Source of the DNA: an uncultured Christensenellaceae bacterium
Lineage (GTDB): Bacteria; Bacillota; Clostridia; Christensenellales; UBA3700
Length of the DNA: 38,294 nt
Direction: 5' to 3'
Assembly: GCA_944383905.1 (NCBI GenBank)
Contig: CALWRI010000006.1
Span: 67,883-106,176, forward strand
The number at the start of each line of letters is the position of its first letter. Positions within the stretch are counted from its first letter, which is position 1. Below are positions 1 to 7,423 of the stretch, piece after piece. A program made the translations under genes and the position numbers. The notes under the pieces were generated by a model. That model was not told the origin of the DNA and did no database searches. It was given only the letters and a program-made list of their open reading frames with translations.

Positions 1-566
1 TTGCCCCATGCGAACTCCTTGTTTTCGCCGATAAACTGCGCGTCGTACGAGCCGAAAGACATCTTTCTTATCATCGTTGCCGGCGCGTCCTTTCCGTAAA
101 TCGCGGTCTGAATTTTTGAAATCAGCTTTCCCGCTTTGACGTCTGCTCCGTTCTGGCACGCGCTGCCGCAAAGCACCGCGCCCGCGATCACTCCGCTGTT
201 GCGCTGTATGTACGCCTGCGTGAGAAAAGATCCGTAGCTGTGACCAAAGATTATCACGGGAAGTCCGTATGTGTCGGTCGCGTATTTCGTGATCAGTATC
301 TCGTCCTGAACGGTATCCCAGAAGCAGTCTCCTTCGGGCACCTTGCCGAGATTGTCGAGCCCCGCCGTCTTGCCGTGTCCTCTGTGATCGTCGCCGAGAA
401 CGACGTAGCCGTTTTCGTTGAGATAACGTGCAAAATCCGCATACCTGCCGATATGCTCCGCCATACCGTGAAGGAGCTGGACCACCGCTTTTGGGTTTTC
501 GACCTCGTCCCACACCGCCAGATTGAGTTTGTAATCTTTATATCCGTAGAAAATTATTTCTTTCAT
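1..566 (-). CDS. Alpha/beta hydrolase, monoacylglycerol-lipase-like (C-terminus outside window)
   Basis: The first 188 residues of a serine hydrolase; the gene runs off the left edge. It starts MKEIIFYGYK and is preceded by GTGAGG seven bases before the ATG. Visible motifs are LLHGMAEHIGRY (residues 31-42, the oxyanion-hole HG loop), GDDHRGHGKT (58-67) and the nucleophile elbow GHSYGS with Ser110. This arrangement is typical of the Hydrolase_4 family, which includes monoglyceride lipases and lysophospholipases. The Asp and His of the triad would lie in the missing part. There is no signal peptide, so it should be cytosolic. It has its own promoter and is divergent from murG. The exact substrate cannot be told from the sequence. 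Confidence 0.85.
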   Translation of the reverse strand, partial: MKEIIFYGYKDYKLNLAVWDEVENPKAVVQLLHGMAEHIGRYADFARYLNENGYVVLGDDHRGHGKTAGLDNLGKVPEGDCFWDTVQDEILITKYATDTYGLPVIIFGHSYGSFLTQAYIQRNSGVIAGAVLCGSACQNGADVKAGKLISKIQTAIYGKDAPATMIRKMSFGSYDAQFIGENKEFAWG

Positions 567-615
567 AAAATCCTCACCACTATATGTTGGGGCAACTTTC
601 CCCTTTATACTTGAT

Positions 616-644
616 ATTATACTATATGTTGCGGTTTTTATCAA
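616..644 (-). promoter_or_regulatory. Promoter of the hydrolase gene
   Basis: Reading the minus strand, TTGATA (639-644) and TATAAT (616-621) are separated by exactly 17 bases. Transcription would start near 609, giving a leader of about 43 nt before the ATG at 566. The 11-mer ACTATATGTTG (plus-strand reading) occurs at 621-631, inside the spacer, and again at 579-589 in the leader. Confidence 0.75.
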
Positions 645-789
645 GCAAATATTTAATTTAATATATAATATACGGACGTAACGCCGCTTTGAGGCGTGTT
701 TTCACAAGACCATACCCTTTCAGACGGTTTCGGTATAAACTTCAAAGGCGTCGACATAATTTATATAAATACGTTCCAAGGAGGCGAAA

Positions 790-1830
790 ATGAAAATCGT
801 ACTTACCGGCGGAGGAACCGCCGGGCATGTCATGCCCAACCTCGCGCTTCTTCCCTTTCTCTCAAAAAAATTCGACAGGATATATTACGTCGGAAGCCGC
901 GACGGGATAGAAAAAAAACTGTGCGAAGAACGCGCCGTCGAGTATTTCGGCATAGATACGGTAAAACTGCGCAGAGACGCGTTTTTCACAAATCTGAAAA
1001 TCCCGTTTTCCCTTCACAAATGCGTAAAAGAAGCAAAAAAGCTGCTCAAAGAGCTGTCTCCCGACGTGGTTTTTTCAAAGGGCGGATACGTTGCCCTTCC
1101 CGTCTGCCTCGCCGCGCGCGCACTCAAAATCCCCGTAGTCGCGCACGAGTCCGACTGCTCTCTCGGTCTCGCCAACAGAATCACGGCGCCGTTTGCGAAA
1201 TGCGTGATAACGTCAAACTCTGCGACAAAATGCAAAAACGCTTTGTATATCGGCAATCCCTTGCGCCCCGAACTGTTTGAAGCGGACGGCTCGCGGGTGG
1301 CCGGAAAATACGGGCTCCCAGGCAAAAAGCCGTTGCTTCTCGTCGTCGGCGGGTCCAAAGGGTCGCAGGCACTCAACGAGATAGTTTTTGCCAATCTCGA
1401 CGAGCTTCTCTCCCGCTTCGAGATAATACACGTCACGGGAAAGACGGACTGCGTACCTACGAAAAAAGGATACGTCGCAAAGGAATACGCAAACGACATA
1501 TTCGATCTGTACGCAGCCGCAGACGTGATACTCTCCCGCGCGGGAGCAAACGCCGTCGGAGAGATCTCCGCTCTCGGCAAACGCGTGCTTTACGTTCCTC
1601 TCCCCAAAACGGCTTCCCGAGGAGATCAGATAATCAACGCAAGACGCGCTGCCGCGGGAGGAAGAGCCGCCGTTCTCGAACAGGAAAACTTATCCCGCGC
1701 AAAACTTATGAACGCTCTCGGATTCCTGTTATCTTCCCCTCCGCCGAAAGCGCAAAAGACCGAGAACGTCAACGAAAGAATCGTCGCCGTGATAGTCAAC
1801 GCCGCAAAAGGAGAAGAACGCCGCACCTGA
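790..1830 (+). CDS. murG: MurG: UDP-GlcNAc:lipid I N-acetylglucosaminyltransferase
   Basis: Adds GlcNAc from UDP-GlcNAc to undecaprenyl-pyrophosphoryl-MurNAc-pentapeptide (lipid I), making lipid II at the inner face of the membrane for peptidoglycan synthesis. The 346-aa protein has the family landmarks in order: N-terminal GGGTAGHVMPNLAL (residues 7-20), FSKGGYVALP and HESDCSLGLANR in the acceptor half, then GGSKGSQALNE and SRAGANAVGE in the UDP-sugar-binding half. The length is normal for MurG. The start is fixed by AAGGAGG eight bases upstream. Unusually, it stands alone here rather than in a division and cell-wall (dcw) cluster: the flanks are a hydrolase and the phage cassette. Confidence 0.95.
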   Translation: MKIVLTGGGTAGHVMPNLALLPFLSKKFDRIYYVGSRDGIEKKLCEERAVEYFGIDTVKLRRDAFFTNLKIPFSLHKCVKEAKKLLKELSPDVVFSKGGYVALPVCLAARALKIPVVAHESDCSLGLANRITAPFAKCVITSNSATKCKNALYIGNPLRPELFEADGSRVAGKYGLPGKKPLLLVVGGSKGSQALNEIVFANLDELLSRFEIIHVTGKTDCVPTKKGYVAKEYANDIFDLYAAADVILSRAGANAVGEISALGKRVLYVPLPKTASRGDQIINARRAAAGGRAAVLEQENLSRAKLMNALGFLLSSPPPKAQKTENVNERIVAVIVNAAKGEERRT

Positions 1831-1900
1831 CAGCGGGCATATCGGGAAGTCCACGTAAAGTCACACGAGGACACGCCTCCGAAATGCATTGCATAAAAAA

Positions 1901-1924
1901 AGCGACGGCTGTCGTGCCGTCGCT
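1901..1924 (-). terminator. Rho-independent terminator closing the phage cassette
   Basis: A perfect 9-bp stem (AGCGACGGC / GCCGTCGCT) with a 6-nt loop, followed on the minus strand by seven T residues (1895-1901). It lies just past the last holin gene. It sits in the convergent gap with murG, but the plus-strand side has no good T tract. Confidence 0.85.
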
Positions 1925-1933
1925 AATTATTTG

Positions 1934-2218
1934 TTATTTTTTAGTATTATCAATTATTTTGTCGATAATATCAGTAATTTCACCGCACGTTTCCGAAACG
2001 TCGTCTTTTACTTGTTCAGTTTCTTGCTCTGTGCTCTCCTGCGTCTGCGAGCTCGGCGGCTTTACTATGAAACCGCTGACCGCGAGTATTCCGAGAAACG
2101 CCGTGGTTATCTCTTGCAGATAGGGTATTTCTCTCGTGAAGCCCACCGCCTGAAGCACGACGAACAACGCGCTCGCCACCGCCATCCAGAAATCGTACGA
2201 TTTGAGTCTCTCCTTCAT
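1934..2218 (-). CDS. Phage holin (94 aa)
   Basis: A small membrane protein beginning MKERLKSYDFWMAVASALF. It has a first hydrophobic segment at about residues 9-24, a turn (TREIPYLQE) and a second hydrophobic segment at about 37-52, then a long charged, Gln/Glu-rich tail. This is the layout of dsDNA-phage holins of Gram-positive hosts, which form lesions in the membrane at the end of infection. The ATG at 2218 was chosen because AAAGGAGGAGAAT precedes it; the longer open frame upstream is a shadow of the neighbouring gene. It is the last gene of the phage operon, 11 bp after the BhlA-like gene. Its final codons overlap a 28-bp repeat. No endolysin follows. Confidence 0.75.
   Translation of the reverse strand: MKERLKSYDFWMAVASALFVVLQAVGFTREIPYLQEITTAFLGILAVSGFIVKPPSSQTQESTEQETEQVKDDVSETCGEITDIIDKIIDNTKK
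1935..1962. repeat. AT-rich 28-bp repeat, copy 1
   Basis: Identical at 27 of 28 positions to 28297-28324, the only difference being T1947 versus G28309. This copy forms the end of the holin gene. Its core, TATTATCAATTATT, recurs on the minus strand at about 29631-29660. Confidence 0.7.
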
Positions 2219-2229
2219 ATTCTCCTCCT

Positions 2230-2490
2230 TTACGCCGCGTCCGGCGATGCGTCCGCCTGCGCTTCCTCTTTGTCCTGAATACCGAAGCCGCACCTGACGT
2301 CGTATTTTATCTCCTCGACGTCTTTCGCTATCTCTCTGACTCCCGCGAGACTTTCTCCGAGAGACGCTATCGTCTCCTGATACTTCTGTTCTCTTTTGCG
2401 ACTGTCTTTGAGCTCGAAGACGAGAAGAAGACAAAACAGCACAGCCCACGCGCCGTTTGCGACTATCGTCTCAATTGCGCTCTCCCACAT
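2230..2490 (-). CDS. BhlA/UviB-like holin/bacteriocin-associated protein
   Basis: 86 aa. A short N-terminal stretch (MWESAIETIVANGAW) leads into one transmembrane helix (about 15-26, AVLFCLLLVFEL), then a charged KDSRKREQKYQE segment and a coiled-coil-like amphipathic tail. This matches the BhlA/UviB family (bacteriocin- or holin-like proteins) often placed beside phage lysis genes. It precedes a second holin, making a tandem holin pair without a recognisable lysin. A GAGGTGAG ribosome site stands before the ATG. Family assignment rests on layout and the N-terminal pattern, so the biochemical role is inferred. Confidence 0.7.
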   Translation of the reverse strand: MWESAIETIVANGAWAVLFCLLLVFELKDSRKREQKYQETIASLGESLAGVREIAKDVEEIKYDVRCGFGIQDKEEAQADASPDAA

Positions 2491-2505
2491 GATCTCACCT
2501 CCCCG

Positions 2506-3498
2506 TCATTTGGCGTCCTTCGCCTTTTTCGTGAATTTTGCAAGAAGGGTGTTGTATTCAAACCCGAGATAGGTCTGCAGGTAATGGTTGTTGAGGATCA
2601 TATCCTTTGCCGTCGCGGGATCGAGAGTGTCGTAAAAGGACACGGCAATGTTCAGTCTTTCGGCATAATCGTCCGCCTTTTCTCCGAGATAGCCGTATTT
2701 TCTCTCGTACTCCGCCTGTTGATAATCCGCCTCCATCTGTCTTTTGAGGTCGTCCTGTATCGCCTTTTCGCGCTCGACTTTGTATTCTGCCACCTGTTTG
2801 TCTATCTTGTTGTTGTACTCCTGGATTGACTTTATCTCCTTGTCGCGTTTCGTGATCAGATCCTCTATCTCCGACGATATTTTGATGACGTACTCCGCGT
2901 TGAGATCGTCTATCGCCGCCTGAAGCTCGTTGTTGAGCCCGTCTATCTGTACCTGATACTTTTTTGCTACGCTGTCCGCGTCCGCTTTCGCCTGATTTGC
3001 CGCGGCTTCCGCCTGCGTGACGGCGGATTCGTCGATAAGTCCTCTGATAGAAGACTTCGACAGCCCGCTTCGCGAGATCAGATCTTCGTTCTGCTTCTTG
3101 CTGTCTTCGAGCGACTTCATGATCTCCGCCTCTTTCGTTTCGTAATCACGATATGCGTCTTCAATCTTGTTGTCCAGCTCGTCCGTCTTGCTTTTTGTCG
3201 CCTGTTCGAGCACCCCGGTCTCGCCGTTCAGTTTGCCTTCGTACTCGTTTTGCACCCTCTCTCTGATCTCGTCTTCGCTCTCGCCCTCATAGGTCTTGTA
3301 GACGTAGTCGGGCTCTTCGGGCAGCGCGTCTTCCGCAGCCTGTTTGCGTTCTTCAAGCTCCTTGCGCCTGAAATCCGTGTGCATCTGCTTGAGTTTTTCG
3401 ATCAGTTCTTCTTCCGTCTTCACGCCGCTCGCGTTGCCGCCGGCTTTTGACCCGCTCTCGCTGCGGAGCGAAGCGGCGTATAAATTCTTTACGCTCAT
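2506..3498 (-). CDS. Coiled-coil virion-associated protein (unknown role)
   Basis: 330 aa, acidic, and dominated by heptad-like helices rich in Glu, Lys, Gln and Ala from about residue 25 to 285. There is an Ala-rich middle (about 160-180) and a more globular C-terminus (SFYDTLDPATAKDMILNNHYLQTYLG). No enzyme motif or membrane segment is seen. It lies after the tail-hub gene, where P22-type phages keep the tail needle and ejection proteins. Either role would fit a long coiled coil, but no homology is recognised. The ATG overlaps the stop of the preceding 27-codon ORF (ATGA), and AAAAGGAGAG provides the ribosome site. Confidence 0.6.
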   Translation of the reverse strand: MSVKNLYAASLRSESGSKAGGNASGVKTEEELIEKLKQMHTDFRRKELEERKQAAEDALPEEPDYVYKTYEGESEDEIRERVQNEYEGKLNGETGVLEQATKSKTDELDNKIEDAYRDYETKEAEIMKSLEDSKKQNEDLISRSGLSKSSIRGLIDESAVTQAEAAANQAKADADSVAKKYQVQIDGLNNELQAAIDDLNAEYVIKISSEIEDLITKRDKEIKSIQEYNNKIDKQVAEYKVEREKAIQDDLKRQMEADYQQAEYERKYGYLGEKADDYAERLNIAVSFYDTLDPATAKDMILNNHYLQTYLGFEYNTLLAKFTKKAKDAK

Positions 3499-3578
3499 AT
3501 CGCTCTCCTTTTGAGTATGTAATATCTGTACCGCGCGAATATTCTTTTGAGTTGCGCGGCAGTCCTCATCCTGCTCAT
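3495..3578 (-). CDS. 27-aa basic micro-ORF in the virion operon
   Basis: A peptide starting MSRMRTAAQLKRIFARYRYY and ending in KRRAI, with about ten Arg/Lys and four Tyr-type residues. It is supported by context: its ATG overlaps the stop of the upstream gene (ATGA), its stop overlaps the ATG of the downstream gene (again ATGA), and an AGGAG lies ten bases upstream. Its last codons contain the ribosome site of the next gene, so translating it may couple the two neighbours. It could be a minor DNA-binding virion peptide or only a coupling device. Confidence 0.5.
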   Translation of the reverse strand: MSRMRTAAQLKRIFARYRYYILKRRAI

Positions 3579-3934
3579 ATTTTCAGATCTCCTTTTGCCG
3601 TTACCGTGAGTTTCGCGTCCGTCAGACCGCCGGTCGATTTTATCTGCAAGGTATGTTTGCTTTTGCCTGCGGACGCAATCTCCTTTCGCCATATCCGCGA
3701 CGTCGTCTCACCGCTCGTCTCTCCGTCGAGCACTATCTCCGCTCCGCCGTTTTCGCCGTAGACCGCCAGCTCGACGTTCACGCTTCCCGTGCAGCAGAAA
3801 AACAATTCGTCCGTCTCTCCCGCCGCGAGCGAAGCTATGATCCTGACGAAAGTCGTCTCTCTTCTCGCATAGACGTATTGCGCGAGCGAGAGCGCCTCTT
3901 TCGCTGTAATGTCCGTTCTGTCGTTCACCGTCAT
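3575..3934 (-). CDS. Small virion-operon protein, beta-rich (119 aa)
   Basis: A soluble protein without recognised family. After a helical start (MTVNDRTDITAKEALSLAQY) it alternates short beta-like segments: TFVRIIASL, DELFFCCTGSVNVELAVYG, KHTLQIKSTG and AKLTVTAKGD. This suggests a beta-sandwich such as a minor head or tail decoration domain. The start ATG overlaps the stop of the tail-hub gene (ATGA), so it is translationally coupled. The longer upstream frame is a shadow. Function is unknown. Confidence 0.6.
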   Translation of the reverse strand: MTVNDRTDITAKEALSLAQYVYARRETTFVRIIASLAAGETDELFFCCTGSVNVELAVYGENGGAEIVLDGETSGETTSRIWRKEIASAGKSKHTLQIKSTGGLTDAKLTVTAKGDLKI

Positions 3935-5355
3935 ACGTTCTCCTTCTCGAATTGTATCGTGACTCCGATCGCGCCGATCGGTTTTTCGTTGCAATCCGCC
4001 TTGATATAAAATTTGAGATCGTATCCCCGCAAGTCGACGTCAAAGTAATTCATCATCGGCAATATGCGGTATTCGCGCGTAACTCCGTCCGCGCTTATCC
4101 CGATCAGAAACTCCTCTTGTGCGTCGCAGTCTATCCCGACGACGTGTTTCTTGTATCCGTTATCGTTGAAATCGACGTCGGAGATCTCCCAATACCCGGG
4201 AGAATTGTTGCCGAAAAACTTTCCGCTGTCGTCAAGCTCGCCGATTTGAGAAGACAGCGTCGAACGCACGAGCAAGCGCGTCTGTCCTTCCTTTGCAAGC
4301 AACGTCATATCGTATATGCCCGTATTTGAGTACAACTCCGTCACACCCGTATTCATATCCACGCTTGCGAGCAGATTTCCGTTGCCGTCGGGATCGGGGA
4401 AAAGCAGGCGGTATTTTTGAGAATAACAGACGCCCGACACCTTTTCCGCGTTTGAGAGAAAACGGTCGAGCTTATCGGTAAGTCTGCCGACATCGTAACC
4501 GTCGAAGACGTAAACGCCGTCTGTCGTCGCAAAGCATACGACCGACCCGAAAACGCAGATCGAATCTTTGAAGACGTGTCCGCAGTCGCGCGCGACGCGC
4601 TTTATGCTGAAATCGAGCTGATCCGCATACGCTGTCATTCTGTAAATGCCGTATTCGCAGAATATGTACAGATAGTCGTTGAAACTGACGAGCTTGAGGA
4701 CCTTGCCCTGCGAGCCGTCGAGAGTGACGTAACCGCCTTCGTCGAGAGACACGTTCCAATTATAAGGGTCGAACGCGTCCGAAAACCAGACGCTCGAATA
4801 CCTGTCCGCAACGACCCCGAATACTCTGTCGTTGTGCACGCACATATCCGTTATCTCAAGCGCGTCCGCGACGTAAGTCTCCCCGGTAAAGCTCTCGATC
4901 AGAATGCCGTTTCCGCCGCCGGATAAAAGGACTATATAGCCGTCTTCTCCGAGATAGTTGATCACGTTTTCGTATTTCCTGTCCGAACCCCATTTTTTCC
5001 AGCCTGAATCGCTGTCGAGATTGTAAGCGAGTATATCGTTTTCTCCGAGCAGCAAAAGAAAGGTGAACAGTCTCTCCCCGTCGTCGAGGATCGCGGTCTT
5101 CATCTTTGCGCCCTCGTATCCGGCGGGTACGGGAGCGGGCGTAAATGTATTTCCGTCCGCGCTTTTGCATACGAACGCGTTGAAGCCGTCGCCGTGAGTG
5201 AGCTTTCCGTTTTCAAACCCGAAATTGCGGACTTTGCCGCTGTAATCGCAAGGCAGAGTCCTGACGGTCGCTTTTTCGTCGAAGCCCTTGTATCGCGACA
5301 AAAGGTATCTCTTCTTTGAAGGAGAAGCCACTGCGACTTTCTTTTCGTAAAACAT
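3931..5355 (-). CDS. P22 gp10-like tail hub / head-stabilisation protein
   Basis: 474 aa, starting MFYEKKVAVASPSKKRYLLS. The sequence is rich in repeated beta blades, for example NDRVFGVVADRYSSVWFSD, NDYLYIFCEYGIYRMTA and GSVVCFATTDGVYVFDGYD. The SDAFDPYNW motif is of the kind seen in podovirus stabilisation proteins. P22 gp10 has 472 residues and occupies the same place, after gp4 and before the needle and ejection genes. The role would be to plug the portal vertex and connect it to the tail. The ATG overlaps the stop of the preceding gene by one base (TGATG). Assignment combines length, order and the beta-propeller look; sequence similarity was not computed. Confidence 0.65.
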   Translation of the reverse strand: MFYEKKVAVASPSKKRYLLSRYKGFDEKATVRTLPCDYSGKVRNFGFENGKLTHGDGFNAFVCKSADGNTFTPAPVPAGYEGAKMKTAILDDGERLFTFLLLLGENDILAYNLDSDSGWKKWGSDRKYENVINYLGEDGYIVLLSGGGNGILIESFTGETYVADALEITDMCVHNDRVFGVVADRYSSVWFSDAFDPYNWNVSLDEGGYVTLDGSQGKVLKLVSFNDYLYIFCEYGIYRMTAYADQLDFSIKRVARDCGHVFKDSICVFGSVVCFATTDGVYVFDGYDVGRLTDKLDRFLSNAEKVSGVCYSQKYRLLFPDPDGNGNLLASVDMNTGVTELYSNTGIYDMTLLAKEGQTRLLVRSTLSSQIGELDDSGKFFGNNSPGYWEISDVDFNDNGYKKHVVGIDCDAQEEFLIGISADGVTREYRILPMMNYFDVDLRGYDLKFYIKADCNEKPIGAIGVTIQFEKENV

Positions 5356-5894
5356 CAGTACCACCCCCGATTTTTTATCTCCACGCTTTTTGCGGGACGC
5401 ACGCAGGCTCTCATATCTTGACGGAATCTTTCGGCAAAGCCTTCGCTCTTGTCGTACATACCGCGCAGCATACAGTATTCCGCCGCAACGCCGAACGCGA
5501 GCGTTTTCGCGCTGACCGCGGGATCCACGTCGCATTCGTCTCCCATGCCGATCGCTTCGGGAAGGTAGCGGTATTCGACGGTAAGTTTTCCGTCCTTGCC
5601 CGTCTTGCAGCAGGACGAACGCTGACGGAAGCTGACTTTGTTGCCGTTTTCGTCCCTGACCGAAACTATCTTGTTCACTCTTTTGGGAAGATCGGAATAG
5701 GAAAATACTCCCCCTTTCGCCTCGACGACCTTTTCGTCGGTAAGCGGCAGGTATTCCTGTGCGACTTCGGTCAGAACGATATTTGTGCAGAAAACGAGCA
5801 AATATTCGAGGATATCCGTGTCGAAGTTCTTTTCGGTGCTAAAATTCAGCCCGAGATATTCGTAAGCGCAGTTGATCACTTCTTCGATTATCAT
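5355..5894 (-). CDS. gp4-like head-closure / connector protein
   Basis: 179 aa, starting MIIEEVINCAYEYLGLNF. It is mostly helical, with a central insertion (SYSDLPKRVNKIVSVRDENGNKV) and a C-terminal helix region with AVSAKTLAFGVAAEYCMLRGMYD. The size and place directly before the gp10-like gene resemble P22 gp4 (166 aa), the adaptor that sits under the portal. P22 gp4 also has cell-wall hydrolase activity; no catalytic motif can be pointed to here. AAAGGAGAG lies before the ATG, and a strong hairpin (5912-5931) sits between it and the upstream gene. Confidence 0.6.
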   Translation of the reverse strand: MIIEEVINCAYEYLGLNFSTEKNFDTDILEYLLVFCTNIVLTEVAQEYLPLTDEKVVEAKGGVFSYSDLPKRVNKIVSVRDENGNKVSFRQRSSCCKTGKDGKLTVEYRYLPEAIGMGDECDVDPAVSAKTLAFGVAAEYCMLRGMYDKSEGFAERFRQDMRACVRPAKSVEIKNRGWY

Positions 5895-5911
5895 AAACTC
5901 TCCTTTGACAA

Positions 5912-5931
5912 AGGGCGGATCTCTCCGCCCT
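5912..5931 (-). promoter_or_regulatory. Perfect hairpin between capsid and neck genes
   Basis: On the minus strand AGGGCGGA-GAGA-TCCGCCCT forms a perfect 8-bp stem with a GNRA loop, directly before the ribosome site of the 5894 gene. The T tract is only two to three bases, so it looks more like a partial terminator or mRNA-stabilising stem separating highly expressed head genes from tail genes. Confidence 0.55.
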
Positions 5932-5935
5932 CCGT

Positions 5936-6253
5936 CTATAATTTCAGTTGAGAAAACGCCTTGTCCGCCGCTTCTCTGACGGCTCTTTTTTCCGCCGCCT
6001 CGTTTTCGCGCCCGATCTCTTCGAGTAATTCTTCTATCCTGTGCATTCTCGTCTTCAGGACGTGATCCACCGCGCGGCTGTCGAGGCTGTCGTAGGGTAT
6101 CGTCGTCTGAAGACTTCCGTCTTCCGCGCTCCTCACCTCGAATTTCCGCCGACCGACGTTGTAAAAGACCCTGTATCTGTCGTCAACGGCGGCGATCCTG
6201 TCCGCGACCGAGAACAGATCGTTGCGGACGGAGATAAGACGTTCTTCTCTCAC
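5936..6253 (-). CDS. Conserved phage protein downstream of capsid (105 aa, GTG start)
   Basis: The protein reads MREERLISVRNDLFSVADRI, then DDRYRVFYNVGRRKFEVRS, PYDSLDSRAVDHVLKTRM and a charged C-terminal helix. I recognise the ND-LFSVADRI / YNV-RKFEV / YDSLD pattern as a small family common beside capsid genes in Firmicutes prophages, without known function. The GTG start overlaps the capsid stop (GTGA), so it is translated by coupling. The longer open frame that reaches into the capsid gene is a shadow with very Arg-rich translation. Confidence 0.65.
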   Translation of the reverse strand: MREERLISVRNDLFSVADRIAAVDDRYRVFYNVGRRKFEVRSAEDGSLQTTIPYDSLDSRAVDHVLKTRMHRIEELLEEIGRENEAAEKRAVREAADKAFSQLKL

Positions 6254-7419
6254 GCCGTGATACCCGACAACTTGTACTGACCTATCGGCTTGTCGCAGAT
6301 CAGATCGGCGTACTTGACGAGAGTAGCGGAATAAGTCGCGCTTCCCGCCTTCTGCTTTATGACCCTGCCTCCGTCGCCTTCGAGCCATCTCCAGTCGCAG
6401 AGCTGATGCAGTCTGAAATCGGCGGTGTTGAGCATATACATAGTGCCGTCCTCGACAAACTTGTCCGCGACGACGGGTATGCCGTTGAACGTGACCGCTT
6501 TGTAGCCGCCGTCGAGATTCATATAGTCGAGATTCATTCTCGCGCTCATGCAGTTGTCAAGATAGAATCTTCTGACGTCGTAAGCGCAGACGATCATGTC
6601 TATCGTGCCGCCGGAGACTTCCTCGACCTCGTCGATAGCGCTCTGCATACCCACGAAGGATATGGAGCCGACAGCCGATTTAGAGCCGGGCTTCATCCAC
6701 GCTCTGCCCGTTCTTTCGAGTCCGTAAAGCGGATTCGAGGAGAATATCGCGCCGAGACCGGTGAGCTCGTTGTCCTTGGAGCCCTGAACGGTGACGTAAT
6801 CGTTTGCCTCAACCGTCGCGCCGCTGACGCCGCCGAAAACGACCTTTTTTGCCGCCCTGTCGATCGAGGTAATCCTGACTCCTTTCATACCGTCGCGGAC
6901 CGTATCCGTCGAACCGTTGTATACGTCGACGACCATACCTTCGATCAGGTTCTTCACGCTGTCGACGACGATCTCGTTGTTAGAGCTTCCCTGCGAGCTG
7001 ATCTTCGCGATCTTGCCGCTTCCGTCGCCGTAAAGCATTCTGCCCAGATTGAATTTGGAAGCCTTGAGCAGACCTTCCATTTCCGCGTCGAGCAGATTCA
7101 CGAACGCGCCGACGCTGTTTTGCGACGCTCTGATAGCCTTGTCGGACAGCTCGATCGTACCGTAAAGGTTTTTGAGCTCCAGCCTGAAGCGGTCATAATT
7201 GTTCGCCGCCGCCGCGGGCAGGTCTCCCGTCTCGGTACCCGCTCCGATACCGCCGTTGAGCCCGTACGGAACGAGTTTTACGATCTCCTTTCCCCAGACG
7301 CCGGAACTCGTCTGCCTGATCTTTGCAAGAAGCGGATTAACGCCCACATTGAGCTGGTTTGCCACGACGCCGAGATATACGGTCTTGAGCGCCTTTTCCG
7401 CAGTTTCCATTGTTACCAT
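6250..7419 (-). CDS. Major capsid protein
   Basis: 389 aa, starting MVTMETAEKALKTVYLGVVANQL. Features expected of a phage coat protein include a KIRQTSSGVWGKEIVKLVPYG start of the shell domain, GTIELSDKAIRASQNSVGAF, a beta-rich insertion domain (about 155-215), and the C-terminal FNGIPVVADKFVEDGTMYMLN motif typical of HK97-fold coats. It follows the scaffold gene directly, as in P22. AGGAGG stands ten bases before the first ATG; a second in-frame ATG lies two codons on, so the start could be three residues shorter. Confidence 0.85.
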   Translation of the reverse strand: MVTMETAEKALKTVYLGVVANQLNVGVNPLLAKIRQTSSGVWGKEIVKLVPYGLNGGIGAGTETGDLPAAAANNYDRFRLELKNLYGTIELSDKAIRASQNSVGAFVNLLDAEMEGLLKASKFNLGRMLYGDGSGKIAKISSQGSSNNEIVVDSVKNLIEGMVVDVYNGSTDTVRDGMKGVRITSIDRAAKKVVFGGVSGATVEANDYVTVQGSKDNELTGLGAIFSSNPLYGLERTGRAWMKPGSKSAVGSISFVGMQSAIDEVEEVSGGTIDMIVCAYDVRRFYLDNCMSARMNLDYMNLDGGYKAVTFNGIPVVADKFVEDGTMYMLNTADFRLHQLCDWRWLEGDGGRVIKQKAGSATYSATLVKYADLICDKPIGQYKLSGITA

Positions 7420-7423
7420 TTTG

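Noticed and set aside
240..614. 124-aa plus-strand frame at the left edge
   Set aside because: It is the antisense shadow of the hydrolase, whose minus-strand frame has GHSYGS and a ribosome site.
3719..3836. Not a gene: considered whether the 119-aa gene's upstream extension (to 3994) is the true start
   Set aside because: The extension lies inside the tail-hub gene in another frame, and the ATGA overlap at 3934 is the better start.
5936..6388. 150-aa version of the protein after the capsid gene
   Set aside because: The first 45 residues are a frame-shifted shadow of the capsid C-terminus, and the GTG coupled to the capsid stop gives the conserved product.
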